A stretch of DNA of 64,000 nucleotides from Sphingobacterium paucimobilis HER1398 (GCF_000416985.1 NZ_ATDL01000004.1:372001-436000), one strand, 5' to 3'; counted from the stretch's first letter, positions 35,033 to 43,605 are shown. Made by a program: numbers and translations. Notes: generated by a model not told the origin, from the sequence alone.

Positions 35033-35950
35033 TTACTTTTTTAAACTGTGTAAAGACATGCCAATAATGACCAGTAGCATTCCTGTCAGGGCATAGCTAT
35101 GGGGAAGGGGACTCTGTAAAATGAAGATTTCGCCGATCACAGCAAATACGACTTCAGCCGACTGTGTCGCCTCAACTTTGGCCAATCCTTTTTCATCTTT
35201 GCGAACCATATCGGTTGCGGTGAAGAAAAGAACAGTAGAAATAACACCGGAGAATACTGCGACAATTAAGGTCTGTAAGAGTTGACTGTCCGAAGGTGAG
35301 GGATGCCCCGAAGAGTAGCCGTAGAGATTTAAACCTATCCAAAAAGGAATACTGCATAATATCATACCTAATATACGTTGGTATACATCGAGTTGTCCTT
35401 CTGCTAGCTGCATCATTTTTCGATTGCCTAAAGGGTATGCAAATGCGGCAACTAAAACCCAGAAGAAGCCTGATAGCAGATTTGAAATCTCCACGGATTG
35501 GAGAGCTTGGACCTGCATGATGGCGATGCCTAGTAGTATGATTGCAGAAAAAGTATAGGTGCTTTTTGAATGGATGGATTGATAGTTTTTGTTAATAAAG
35601 GGAGCAAGTATCATTCCTGCAATAATGGTAATCTGCCAAGTGCTCGCAACGAGCCAGGATGGACTGAATGCAGCAGCATAGGTCAGGGGGGCATAGAAAA
35701 TCCCAAATCCAATTGTACTCCATAATAACCAAGGTAAGGGTTTTTGTTTTATTGCGTTAAGGAGTGGCTTTAAATTACGGCGAAGTACGACAATAATCAG
35801 GAAAAAAGGCAGCATCCAGTAAAAGCGTAAGGAGGCACTCCATATCCAACTGCCACCTTCTACAGACATGAGTCTATTGACGACAAAGGTCACTGCAAAA
35901 AATAGAGCTGATAATAGTCCCAGTAAAAATGCTTGCTGTGTGATTTTCAT
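35033..35950 (-). CDS. DMT-superfamily (EmrE-like) efflux transporter
   Basis: 305 residues with ten predicted membrane helices in two five-helix halves, as in EamA/DMT exporters. The pattern matches the Bacteroidota family called multidrug-resistance efflux transporters, including FGIFYAPLTYAAAFSPSWLVASTWQ in the first half and ATQSAEVVFAVIGEIF in the second. It should export small metabolites or drugs in exchange for protons; substrate unknown. A -7 box lies 28 bp upstream. It has no operon partner. Confidence 0.88.
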   Translation of the reverse strand: MKITQQAFLLGLLSALFFAVTFVVNRLMSVEGGSWIWSASLRFYWMLPFFLIIVVLRRNLKPLLNAIKQKPLPWLLWSTIGFGIFYAPLTYAAAFSPSWLVASTWQITIIAGMILAPFINKNYQSIHSKSTYTFSAIILLGIAIMQVQALQSVEISNLLSGFFWVLVAAFAYPLGNRKMMQLAEGQLDVYQRILGMILCSIPFWIGLNLYGYSSGHPSPSDSQLLQTLIVAVFSGVISTVLFFTATDMVRKDEKGLAKVEATQSAEVVFAVIGEIFILQSPLPHSYALTGMLLVIIGMSLHSLKK

Positions 35951-35977
35951 AAATGAAGTGCCGTTTTAGGTTTGGAA

Positions 35978-35985
35978 CAAATATA
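35978..35985 (-). promoter_or_regulatory. -7 box TATATTTG of DMT gene
   Basis: Reads TATATTTG on the minus strand, perfect TAnnTTTG, with a T-rich stretch at the -33 distance. The start codon follows 27 bp later. Confidence 0.6.
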
Positions 35986-36130
35986 CGGTACTAAAATCTA
36001 AAAAAAAGGTAGCGTCTGTAAAGAGGGCGCCTCAATATTATCTATCGATGTTACCAATTGATTTTGTGGATCCGGATAATGAAATATTTGGTATTCCTGT
36101 TTGATTTTTTAGAGTGTATTCATTTGTTTG

Positions 36131-36200
36131 TTAGTTATTTCTAATAATTGTTTTTAGTTTATTTAAATATATGTTAGATATATCTAATAAATATTATTAG
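36131..36200. promoter_or_regulatory. Palindromic operator cluster for haem operon
   Basis: Three overlapping palindromes: TTAG-TTATTT-CTAA (36131-36144), TTAGATATATCTAA (36174-36187, perfect) and CTAATAA-ATA-TTATTAG (36184-36200, perfect arms). The last two cover the -33 to -7 zone of the promoter at 36198, as a repressor site would. A Fur-type iron repressor is the natural candidate for a haem operon. Confidence 0.6.
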
Positions 36201-36205
36201 TTTTG
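36198..36205 (+). promoter_or_regulatory. -7 box TAGTTTTG of haem operon
   Basis: A perfect TAnnTTTG match ending 8 bp before the ATG at 36214, overlapping the last palindrome. It implies a nearly leaderless mRNA. Confidence 0.55.
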
Positions 36206-36213
36206 CCGACATT

Positions 36214-37284
36214 ATGAGTAGGGTAAAGAAAGTATTGCGAGAAATACACGGTATAATAGGACTGTTGGTAGGTGTGGTAATTGTAGTGGTAGCCTTAAGC
36301 GGTTGTGTATATACCTTTCAACGGGAAATCAGAAATGTGCTATATCCGCATCTTCTGTATGTTGATATTCCAAAAGATGGTGTCAGATTGTCTGTCGATC
36401 GTATGTCGGAGATCGCCGAGGAGTATCATTCAGAAACCAAGGTGCGGGAGATTGTGGTCAATCAGCAACTCGACCGCTCGGTAAAAGTGTATATGTATGG
36501 CCAACATTTGCTCTATATCAATCCTTATTCTGGTGAAGTACTGGGCAAGACAGATACCACAAAGGATCCCTTTTTAATGGCCTGGACTCTTCATACCCAG
36601 TTGGGCTTAGGGAAGGTAGGAGGTAATATAGTAGCTTGGGCTACCCTGGCTTGTATCCCGTTGATCATTACGGGAATGTGGCTATGGTGGCCTTCTGTAC
36701 GGAGCGCTTGGAGGAAGGCTTTCCAATTGCCATGGAGAGGAAATTGGCGGCTGCTGAACTTTCAATGGCACAAGAACGGAGGGTTTTACGCATCTGTATT
36801 TTTGCTGTTGATCTGTCTGAGTGGCTTAATGATGTCTTTTAGTTGGTTTGAGCATGGTGTATATTGGCTCACAGGGTCTGCACAGGCGTCCCGAAAAGCA
36901 CCACAAATAGAAGTGGCCGACCCGAAGACAAATAGTATTCAGGAGTCTTTAAACTATACGTTGAATACTTTTTCAGGTATACAGGAGGTCAATATTTTCT
37001 TTCCGGGAAAATCAAACAAGGTTTTTATGTTTATTGCTAAATATGAGGATCGTCTCGGCCGGCGTGAGATACTCTATTTCAACCCTGCTGACGGAAGGCT
37101 TTTACAGGGCATCTACTCGGATGCGCAAAGCGTGGGCGATCAGATAAAGGCTTTGAATTATAATATTCATTCGGGACAGATCGGTGGTCTCTTGGGAAGA
37201 ATCATAGCGTTCGCGACGACTTTATTTGCTGTGTTCCTCGTGATCAGTGGAGTACTAATTTGGTGTCGGCGCAAGTGGAAATAA
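36214..37284 (+). CDS. PepSY-associated membrane protein
   Basis: 356 residues. It has four membrane spans (about 15-34, 140-163, 190-212, 328-352) in the PepSY_TM arrangement, with HEGIIGLLVGVVIV-like start (IHGIIGLLVG), WTLHTQLGLG, GMWLWWPSVR and a second PepSY-like periplasmic segment with LNYNIHSGQIGG. Such proteins accompany siderophore or haem receptors; some are ferric reductases using haem ligated by histidines. Here it is the first gene of an operon with a TonB receptor and HmuY-like protein, so a role in haem or iron handling at the inner membrane is likely. ATG 36214 follows the promoter directly. Confidence 0.9.
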   Translation: MSRVKKVLREIHGIIGLLVGVVIVVVALSGCVYTFQREIRNVLYPHLLYVDIPKDGVRLSVDRMSEIAEEYHSETKVREIVVNQQLDRSVKVYMYGQHLLYINPYSGEVLGKTDTTKDPFLMAWTLHTQLGLGKVGGNIVAWATLACIPLIITGMWLWWPSVRSAWRKAFQLPWRGNWRLLNFQWHKNGGFYASVFLLLICLSGLMMSFSWFEHGVYWLTGSAQASRKAPQIEVADPKTNSIQESLNYTLNTFSGIQEVNIFFPGKSNKVFMFIAKYEDRLGRREILYFNPADGRLLQGIYSDAQSVGDQIKALNYNIHSGQIGGLLGRIIAFATTLFAVFLVISGVLIWCRRKWK

Positions 37285-37318
37285 GCATAGCTGATTATTA
37301 ATTAACGTGTAATATATT

Positions 37319-39643
37319 ATGAAATATATCAATTGCAAAATAAGGGTTATTTTGTTGGTTTACTGTGCTCTTTGTTTTGGAGTCAAGGAGGTTTTTGCGC
37401 AGGAAGGAGAGGTGTTAAAAGGGCTTGTTACAGATGAAAAAGGTAGCCCAGTTGTAGGTGCTAACGTCTACTTAGTTGGCCAAAAAAGAAGCGAACAGAC
37501 GGATAAAGATGGCTTGTTCCACTTTGTGGATGAAGGAGGAAAACATCGTGTACAGATCAGTAAGGTTGGATATGGGAAGCTTTCTTATACGGAAGTTTTC
37601 GGGCGAGAAAACTGTCCGGTATTTCAGTTGGTAAGTGAAAGTGTAGGTCTGCATGAAATTGTCGTGACAGCCACGAGGACGGAGAAGCGGCTGGCGGATA
37701 TCCCGTTGCCGGTATCTGTGGTGGGTGCCAAAGAAATGCAGGAGAAGGGAATGGTAAGGCTAAATGAAGTACTTGCCGAGCAGCCTGGGATAGCACTGGT
37801 AGAGAATCATGGTACAGGCGTACAGTTGCAGGGATTTGACGCAAAGTATACATTGATACTTATTGATGGGGAGCCTGTCATCGGACGGAGTTCGGGCACT
37901 TTAGAGCTCTCTCGTATCACGTTGGCCAATGTGGAACGTATCGAGATTTTGAAGGGACCATCGTCTTCGCTCTATGGTTCGGAGGCAATGGCAGGTGTGA
38001 TCAATGTGATTACCAAAAAGGCTCTTCTGGGCAAAAAGTTGGGTGCCTCCATGCGTTATGGCACGCATCAGGCACTGGATATTGGTGTCGATGGAAGTAT
38101 AGCCGGCCGTAAGACGGGCGTATATGGAGCATTTAATCACTTCAGTAATAATGGTTACGGGTATAGTGATGGAGCAGTAGGCAAAACGGTGCCTCCATTT
38201 TACGGACATACGGGGCATGTCAAAGTCAATCATCAAATGACGCCCAAACTGGAGCTTCAGTTGGGATTAAATTATAATGACGAGTATGCCAAGAATCAGT
38301 ACGAGACGAATACCGCTGTGACGAAAGAAATGGTGTCATCGAAATTTTTGAGGCGTGATTTTACATTGACGCCTCGATTGGAATATCGGTTCTCAGACCG
38401 TCATACTTCTTTTTTACGAGTCAATCAATCTTTTTATAAGACCGATACGCGCATCCATGTTTTGGAAGATGGTCACTTATATAATCACGATTTTTTCGAT
38501 CAAAAGTTTTCCAGAGCGGAGTTGCAGCATAATTTTCAGGTTAATGATAAGATCTCTTTTACTGGAGGGGTAGGGACAACCGACGAATGGCTGAAGGCAA
38601 ATCGATATGATGATAAAAAAGAGTTTAGAGCTGGATTTGGTTATGTACAGGCTGATATTCGTTTTTCGGATCGATTGAATGTTATTGCTGGTGGACGATT
38701 TGATGTGCATAGTGTCTATGCATCACAATTCAGTCCCAAGTTGGCTGCGCAGTATAAGGCGCTTTCGTGGTTGACAATCAATGGTTCCGTAGGCAGTGCC
38801 TATAAAGCTCCCGACTTTAGAGAGTTATATCTCAATTGGACGAATCCTACGCAGGGATATAGTGTATTTGGAGCTGAAGATGCAGCCTATAAGCTGGATA
38901 GGTTGTTGGCAGCAGGTGAAATTTCGGAGGTGCTTTTTGATGCTGAAAATATCAAACCATTAGATGCTGAGCGTTCCTGGAATTATCAAGGAGGAGTAAG
39001 GCTGCACCCCTGGGAGAAGTTGACCGTAGGTGTTAATGCTTTTTATAATGAGGTGTCGAATCTGATCGAAACGTTTGTACTGGCAACAAAAACCAATGGT
39101 AAGTCGGTATATACCTACTCGAATCAAGAACATGTGGTGATCAAAGGAATGGAGTCGAACGTGGCTTATGAATGGCAGGATTTTCGGCTACAGCTGGGTG
39201 GGCAATACCTGAGGACCGCCAATACTACGGTGCAGGATGCCATCACTGCTGGTAAAGGATATTATACACGTGATGCAGAGACTGGTGCCAGTCGACTGGT
39301 AAAGCCTAACGAATATGGAGGACTTTTCAATCGATCTCGCTATAGTGGTACTATGAGCTTGACGTACACCTGTCCCAAACCGAAGTTGACCTGTACTTTT
39401 CGCTGGTCTTATCGGGGGCGCTTTGGTGTAAGGGATATTGATGGCAATGGTATATTGAATTTAGATGAAGAATATGCATCGGGATATTCCCTGTTGAATG
39501 CGTCTGTTGTCAAATCGTTGTATAAAGAACGTATAGCCCTTACCCTATCTGGAGAGAATCTAGGCAATGTGAAGCATACAGGTGTAGCAACAATGCCAGG
39601 TCGTCTGTTTTTCACCGGCATATCTTATCGAATTACTAAATAA
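37319..39643 (+). CDS. TonB-dependent haem/iron receptor
   Basis: 774 residues with a signal peptide ending FAQ. A carboxypeptidase-like domain (about 32-105; LKGLVTDEKGSPVVGANVYL) precedes the TonB box and plug (EIVVTATRTEKRLADIPLPV; LILIDGEPVIGRSSG; ILKGPSSSLYGSEAMAGVINV), then a 22-strand barrel with SAYKAPDFRELYLNWTNP, the FRAP/NPNL-like region of haem receptors. It fits an HmuR-type receptor taking haem from the HmuY-like protein encoded next. The preceding PepSY gene ends 34 bp upstream and HmuY begins 25 bp after. Confidence 0.92.
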   Translation: MKYINCKIRVILLVYCALCFGVKEVFAQEGEVLKGLVTDEKGSPVVGANVYLVGQKRSEQTDKDGLFHFVDEGGKHRVQISKVGYGKLSYTEVFGRENCPVFQLVSESVGLHEIVVTATRTEKRLADIPLPVSVVGAKEMQEKGMVRLNEVLAEQPGIALVENHGTGVQLQGFDAKYTLILIDGEPVIGRSSGTLELSRITLANVERIEILKGPSSSLYGSEAMAGVINVITKKALLGKKLGASMRYGTHQALDIGVDGSIAGRKTGVYGAFNHFSNNGYGYSDGAVGKTVPPFYGHTGHVKVNHQMTPKLELQLGLNYNDEYAKNQYETNTAVTKEMVSSKFLRRDFTLTPRLEYRFSDRHTSFLRVNQSFYKTDTRIHVLEDGHLYNHDFFDQKFSRAELQHNFQVNDKISFTGGVGTTDEWLKANRYDDKKEFRAGFGYVQADIRFSDRLNVIAGGRFDVHSVYASQFSPKLAAQYKALSWLTINGSVGSAYKAPDFRELYLNWTNPTQGYSVFGAEDAAYKLDRLLAAGEISEVLFDAENIKPLDAERSWNYQGGVRLHPWEKLTVGVNAFYNEVSNLIETFVLATKTNGKSVYTYSNQEHVVIKGMESNVAYEWQDFRLQLGGQYLRTANTTVQDAITAGKGYYTRDAETGASRLVKPNEYGGLFNRSRYSGTMSLTYTCPKPKLTCTFRWSYRGRFGVRDIDGNGILNLDEEYASGYSLLNASVVKSLYKERIALTLSGENLGNVKHTGVATMPGRLFFTGISYRITK

Positions 39644-39668
39644 TACATTCATATTAAAATTAAAAAAA

Positions 39669-40259
39669 ATGATTAAAAATTACATTTTTCAAAAAGTGAG
39701 TTTGTGTGCAGCAGTAGTAGGATTGCTCTTTACGGCCTGCAGTAAAAGCGAAACGGAACCCCAAGAAGAAGAGAAGAGTGAGCATATGGTATCGGTCAAG
39801 GATCTTAATGGATTGGATAAAGGTGGTGTGTTCTTCAGTTTGGAGCTGAATAAAGAGATGGATGAAGAGTCAAAGGAATGGGATATCAAGATATCAGGTA
39901 CAACTATTGGCTTTGGGAATGGTGCTGTAGGGCAATTGGTGGAGGGGGTGCTCAGCAACTACCCCACGGCTCCTGCTGAGGGGTATAGCGAATCCGGAAT
40001 CACTGGCAATAATACCTATTATGTGAATACGCTGTATAATGCACCTCAACACGCTATATTGATGAAGCCAGGGGTACTTATTCTGGTGAAAACCAGTAAG
40101 GGTAATTACGCCAAACTAGAGATGGTTAGCTATTACAAAGGTAATCCGAATGTGACGACGGCTGACTTTGCAGATATTCCTACGCGGGGTGAAAAGTGGC
40201 CCAAGCAACACTACACATTTAATTATGTGTTGCAATCGAACGGAACGAACAAGTTCTAA
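39669..40259 (+). CDS. HmuY-family haem-binding lipoprotein
   Basis: 196 residues, lipoprotein signal with Cys24 (LLFTACSKS). The HmuY pattern is visible: GGVFFSLELNKEM (about 53-65), WDIKISGTTIGFGNG (77-91), and the ending KGNYAKLEMVSYYKG...HYTFNYVLQSNGT. Members bind haem at the cell surface and pass it to the TonB receptor encoded upstream. In Porphyromonas HmuY two histidines coordinate haem; here I can see His131 (QHAIL) and His187 or so near the C-terminus but cannot equate them, and the family also uses methionines. Last gene of the operon. Confidence 0.88.
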   Translation: MIKNYIFQKVSLCAAVVGLLFTACSKSETEPQEEEKSEHMVSVKDLNGLDKGGVFFSLELNKEMDEESKEWDIKISGTTIGFGNGAVGQLVEGVLSNYPTAPAEGYSESGITGNNTYYVNTLYNAPQHAILMKPGVLILVKTSKGNYAKLEMVSYYKGNPNVTTADFADIPTRGEKWPKQHYTFNYVLQSNGTNKF

Positions 40260-40275
40260 TATTTCTCTTTTGTTG

Positions 40276-40321
40276 GTCCGCAAGACGCCCTCCGTCTGGA
40301 GGGAGGTATTGCGGACTTTTT
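40276..40321 (+). terminator. Terminator of haem operon
   Basis: GTCCGCAA (40276-40283) pairs with TTGCGGAC (40309-40316); CCCTCC (40288-40293) and GGAGGG (40298-40303) extend the stem. A T-tract (TTTTTACTG) follows. Confidence 0.88.
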
Positions 40322-40335
40322 ACTGCGGAGTATCT

Positions 40336-41172
40336 TTATGCATACTGATTCACTGTCTTGGAGACGAGGTCCTCTAGGAGTTGCTGTAGTTGACGGGTTT
40401 GTGTTCCTGCTTCTGGTCCAAAATCTTTGTAGCCCAATACAGAGGAGACAGGTGTAATATTTTTCGTCGTCGAGCTGATGAATGCTTCGTTGGCATTTTT
40501 TAAATCCTCTAAGGTGATGTCTCTTACTTCGACTTCCATCTTTTCTTTTGCCAATTCTAGGATCTTCATGCGTGTAATGCCTGGCAATACATCATCGGCT
40601 GCAGTTAATAATTTGCCCTCAGCGCTGATTAGGAAAAAGTTGGCCCGCGGGCATTCGGATATCTGTCCATTCTGTATGTAGAGGACATCGTTTGCACCTT
40701 TCTCTTTAGCGATTTTTAGTCCCTGTATGCCCATAACGTAATCAATAGATTTGACCTGACTAAAGGGACGGTGGTAATCCAAGGGGAGGAGCTTGATACC
40801 TTGCTGCTCAGCGGTCACCGTTATCGGGTGTTGGCTAATAATGAGATTAGGCTCGGCGATACTGTAGCCATCCGGGCTATACCCTCCGGTAAGCAATAGT
40901 TTGATCCCTGAATCAGGGATGTTATTAGCTTGCATCATCGTATCAATATATTCTTTTAACTGTTTTCGGGTATAGCTTACAGGCAGGTCCATCAACTCGG
41001 CAGATCGGTAAAAACGATCTAGGTTGTCTTCAAGAAAGACAGGACAGCCATTTATGGTTTTTAGATAATCAAATATGCCATAACCTCGTACAATAGCGAG
41101 ATCGTTTACAGATAGCTTGGCTTCGTGCTCGGGTATTAAGGTCCCGTTAAAAATTACAAAGGGTGTCTGCAT
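40336..41172 (-). CDS. Class IV aminotransferase
   Basis: 278 residues from the ATG at 41172. The frame is open to 41319, but that 49-residue extension is not protein-like and runs across a promoter box (41205). Fold type IV PLP enzyme: FNGTLIPEHEAKLSV and GYGIFDYLKTING near the N-terminus, the PLP lysine in GLKIAKEKGANDVLYI, a phosphate-binding stretch STTKNITPVSSV. It belongs with branched-chain amino acid, D-alanine or aminodeoxychorismate lyase enzymes; the exact substrate cannot be told. Single gene. Confidence 0.9.
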   Translation of the reverse strand: MQTPFVIFNGTLIPEHEAKLSVNDLAIVRGYGIFDYLKTINGCPVFLEDNLDRFYRSAELMDLPVSYTRKQLKEYIDTMMQANNIPDSGIKLLLTGGYSPDGYSIAEPNLIISQHPITVTAEQQGIKLLPLDYHRPFSQVKSIDYVMGIQGLKIAKEKGANDVLYIQNGQISECPRANFFLISAEGKLLTAADDVLPGITRMKILELAKEKMEVEVRDITLEDLKNANEAFISSTTKNITPVSSVLGYKDFGPEAGTQTRQLQQLLEDLVSKTVNQYA

Positions 41173-41204
41173 ATTTTTTGTATTAACAGCGGTTTGTTCT
41201 AAAG

Positions 41205-41212
41205 CAAATGTA
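41205..41212 (-). promoter_or_regulatory. -7 box TACATTTG of aminotransferase gene
   Basis: Reads TACATTTG on the minus strand, with TTG 20 bp upstream as -33 element. It lies 32 bp before the start at 41172 and rules out the upstream extension. Confidence 0.65.
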
Positions 41213-41290
41213 GACAATGCGAAAGGGAAAAGCAATATGCGATGGGGAAGGCAATGATGTCTTTTTGAAAAGCTGTTCTTGCCTAAATAA

Positions 41291-41384
41291 AAATGCCTAA
41301 AGCGGGGAGCCTCAGGCATTTTAACTAACCAATTATTAACCTAAATTATGAATACTGATATGTTTGCTAATATCGTGCAGAAAA
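41291..41384. repeat. Hairpin element, copy 1
   Basis: AAATGCCT (41291-41298) pairs with AGGCATTT (41314-41321), enclosing AGCGGGGAGC. The hairpin is followed (plus strand) by a tail that starts TTAACTAACCAATTATTAAC and continues to ATGAATACT, then a looser match (GCTAATATCGTGC). Copy 2 at 42414 matches over the whole length. On the minus strand it reads as an RNA ending in a hairpin and GGCATTTTTATTT, like a terminator. It lies between the aminotransferase and peroxidase genes. No other copy was seen in the window. Confidence 0.8.
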
Positions 41385-41425
41385 ATCTATTGGCTTATTG
41401 TCAATTTGTCTTAATAGGTGGCTGT

Positions 41426-42367
41426 TTAGTAAGAGTTGGGATTTGAAAACTGCTCGTCTGTCAGCGTATTAAGAAAGATAAGAATAGATTGATGTTCTTC
41501 TGGGCTAAGCTTTTTTCTGTGGGTTTCCTGTGGAAATTCGTAAGGATGTTGTGCCAGTAGGCTGTCGAGGGTTTTGAACCGGCCATCATGCATATAAGGC
41601 CCCGAATATTTTATGTTGCGGAGTGAAGGACTGAGGAGCTTTTGACCGTCGGTCGTCAGGATAGGGGTGCTGTCCTGAAAAAAAGGTGGTATATGACAGC
41701 TTGTACATTGTTGTTCAAATAGTAGTTGTCCCTGTTTTTCTGGTTCGGTAAAAACATAGGTGCCCTGACGCATCCGGTCGTAGTTGCTGTCCCAGGAATT
41801 GAGCGTACGTAGATATTGTGTCATAACATTGATAATGTGATCTGCTTCCACTTCTTTAATCTGGAATATGTTCTTTAATTTTTTGTTGTATACTGGATGT
41901 TGACGTATGCGTTCTACAATCAAATCCATGTCACTGTTCAGCTCTAGGGTATCTTTTATAGCATTAAGTATGGTTTGCTCTAGGCGTTGGGCACGTCCGT
42001 CTGCAAAGTAATGACTTTTCCATATCAGATTGATCAGTACTGGGGCATTTCGCTTGGTGAGAAGTCCACGATCACCTGTACTGAATTGTTTGTTGTAATC
42101 GGCATAGGATGCGGTCTGTTGGTGACACGATGCGCATGATATTTTCTGATGACGGGACAGAAGCGGATCATTAAATAGCAACCTGCCCAGACTAGCCCCC
42201 TGTACAGTGGTGATACCCGTGTCCAGAGGGACGTCAAAGTGTGATGGAGACTGTATTGTTATTTCAGAATCGTTGCTGTTCAAAAAATAGTAAACCGCTA
42301 TTGAAACAACTGCAACAATCAATACACTTACAATAACGAGTTTTCCCGAATTTGATCTACGCATCAC
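41426..42367 (-). CDS. Di-haem cytochrome c peroxidase
   Basis: 313 residues. An N-terminal hydrophobic segment (about 9-28) anchors it or acts as signal. Two c-type haem motifs are present: CASCH (Cys78-His82) and CTSCH (Cys221-His225), with family landmarks LGRLLFNDPLLS, RNAPVLINL, FADGRAQRLEQT and SLRNIKYSGPYMHDGRFKTLDSLL. These periplasmic enzymes reduce hydrogen peroxide with electrons from small cytochromes. It is a single gene with a promoter at 42390 and a copy of the hairpin element just upstream. Confidence 0.93.
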   Translation of the reverse strand: MMRRSNSGKLVIVSVLIVAVVSIAVYYFLNSNDSEITIQSPSHFDVPLDTGITTVQGASLGRLLFNDPLLSRHQKISCASCHQQTASYADYNKQFSTGDRGLLTKRNAPVLINLIWKSHYFADGRAQRLEQTILNAIKDTLELNSDMDLIVERIRQHPVYNKKLKNIFQIKEVEADHIINVMTQYLRTLNSWDSNYDRMRQGTYVFTEPEKQGQLLFEQQCTSCHIPPFFQDSTPILTTDGQKLLSPSLRNIKYSGPYMHDGRFKTLDSLLAQHPYEFPQETHRKKLSPEEHQSILIFLNTLTDEQFSNPNSY

Positions 42368-42389
42368 CTTTTGGTTCTTTTAATTGGGA

Positions 42390-42397
42390 CAAAGGTA
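42390..42397 (-). promoter_or_regulatory. -7 box TACCTTTG of peroxidase gene
   Basis: A perfect TAnnTTTG on the minus strand, 22 bp before the start at 42367. The T-tract of hairpin copy 2 (42411-42418) falls at its -33 zone. Confidence 0.6.
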
Positions 42398-42413
42398 AAT
42401 GATTTATAACTAA

Positions 42414-42508
42414 AAAAACGCCTCAAGCGGGGAGCTTCAGGCGTTTTTAACTAACCAATTATTAACCTAAATTATGAATACTAAATAATTAGCCAATATC
42501 ATGCCAAA
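42414..42508. repeat. Hairpin element, copy 2
   Basis: AAAAACGCCT (42414-42423) pairs with AGGCGTTTTT (42439-42448), with an inner AAGC/GCTT stem and loop GGGGA. The same 36-bp tail as copy 1 follows (to ATGAATACT), then a looser match ending GCCAATATCATGCC. Read on the minus strand it ends in GGCGTTTTTTT, a strong terminator form. It lies between the divergent peroxidase and acyltransferase genes. Confidence 0.85.
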
Positions 42509-42529
42509 GTTTATTTTCGAAAGTTTGAT

Positions 42530-42537
42530 TACCTTTG
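42530..42537 (+). promoter_or_regulatory. -7 box TACCTTTG of acyltransferase gene
   Basis: A perfect TAnnTTTG box ending 6 bp before the ATG at 42544. It overlaps the TTG at 42535, which therefore is not a start codon. Confidence 0.65.
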
Positions 42538-42543
42538 CGCGCT

Positions 42544-43605
42544 ATGGTTTCATCCACAAGGGTTTATCAGATCGATCTTTTTCGATTTCTCGCAGCTATG
42601 GCTGTCGTATGCTATCATTTTTTGTATAGGGGATTTAAGGCCGGAAATATGACGCTGTTGCGCTTTGATGAAATAGGTTCCTATTTTAAATATGGATACC
42701 TAGGGGTGGATCTGTTCTTTATCATCAGTGGGTTTGTGATCGCTTTTTCAATCAAGCACCTCTCGTTGCCTCGATTTTTAAAATCTCGTTTTCAACGTCT
42801 TTATCCGGTATATTGGTTATGCCTTATCCTGACTACTGTCGTTACCTATTACTTTGGTGCACCGCGGTATACGGTTACGGGAGGCCAATTCTTAGCCAAT
42901 ATAACGATGATACAGACTTTGTTGGGTTCTGATCATATTGATGGAGCCTATTGGTCGCTCTATGTAGAGATGAAGTTCTACCTGTTGATAGCACTTTTTT
43001 TAATGGTGAATTATGTCCGGAAGATCAGTCTCGATTCTATGGTGTGCATGTGGTTGCTCATTTCTAGTTTACGGTTTGTGATAGGAGGGACATCGGTATA
43101 TACCGCATTGCATCATTTTTTTATTTTAGACTGGAGCTCTTATTTCATTGCAGGAATACTGTTTTATCGAATTTTTTCCAGAGGGCCAAAAACTGTCTAT
43201 TTCTTGCTGTTAGCCTATTGTCTTTTTTTATCGGTGTACACTTCGGTCGGACGAATCAATTGGCTGCAGCGTACTTTTCATGAGGAATTTTCGTCTTATG
43301 TTATTGGCGGTACGATCATTGGTTTTTATATGTTGATGACTTTGGTTGCGCTAAGAAAGATGGAATCAATCAATAATTCTAAAATGGTCAAAATAGGTAT
43401 GCTTACTTACCCGTTGTATCTTCTGCACCAGCATATAGGTTTTATTGTTTTTAATCACTTGTATCCGTACATCAATAAGTATGTGCTGGTAGGCGTGGTG
43501 ACTCTTCTTCTGATCGGCATAGCCTATATGATCAGTGATAAGATAGAGCCACGTATACTTCGATGGATACGTGGCCAGGGAAAAGTGACTTCTGATACGA
43601 AATAG
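42544..43605 (+). CDS. Acyltransferase 3 family membrane protein
   Basis: 353 residues from ATG 42544, with about ten membrane spans. Acyltransferase-3 landmarks: QIDLFRFLAAMAVVCYHF (about 9-26) with the catalytic-type His, YLGVDLFFIISGFVIAFS (51-68), FLKSRFQRLYPVYWLC (78-93) and GAYWSLYVEMKFYL (136-149). These enzymes transfer acetyl or other acyl groups to surface polysaccharides or lipid-linked sugars. No polysaccharide genes are adjacent, so the acceptor is unknown. A perfect 9-bp inverted repeat (43548-43556 with 43567-43575) lies within the last codons. Confidence 0.9.
   Translation: MVSSTRVYQIDLFRFLAAMAVVCYHFLYRGFKAGNMTLLRFDEIGSYFKYGYLGVDLFFIISGFVIAFSIKHLSLPRFLKSRFQRLYPVYWLCLILTTVVTYYFGAPRYTVTGGQFLANITMIQTLLGSDHIDGAYWSLYVEMKFYLLIALFLMVNYVRKISLDSMVCMWLLISSLRFVIGGTSVYTALHHFFILDWSSYFIAGILFYRIFSRGPKTVYFLLLAYCLFLSVYTSVGRINWLQRTFHEEFSSYVIGGTIIGFYMLMTLVALRKMESINNSKMVKIGMLTYPLYLLHQHIGFIVFNHLYPYINKYVLVGVVTLLLIGIAYMISDKIEPRILRWIRGQGKVTSDTK

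Noticed and set aside
41173-41319. 49-residue N-terminal extension of the aminotransferase
   Set aside because: It crosses a promoter box and the hairpin element, and family members begin at the ATG of 41172.
41349-41447. Small plus-strand ORF (ATG AAT ACT...) after hairpin copy 1
   Set aside because: Copy 2 has a stop after four codons at the same place, so coding is not conserved.
42535-42543. TTG at 42535 as start of the acyltransferase
   Set aside because: It lies within the TACCTTTG promoter box; the ATG at 42544 begins the conserved region.
43548-43575. Inverted repeat GCCACGTAT/ATACGTGGC as a terminator
   Set aside because: It is inside the acyltransferase coding sequence, 30 bp before the stop, and has no T-tract.
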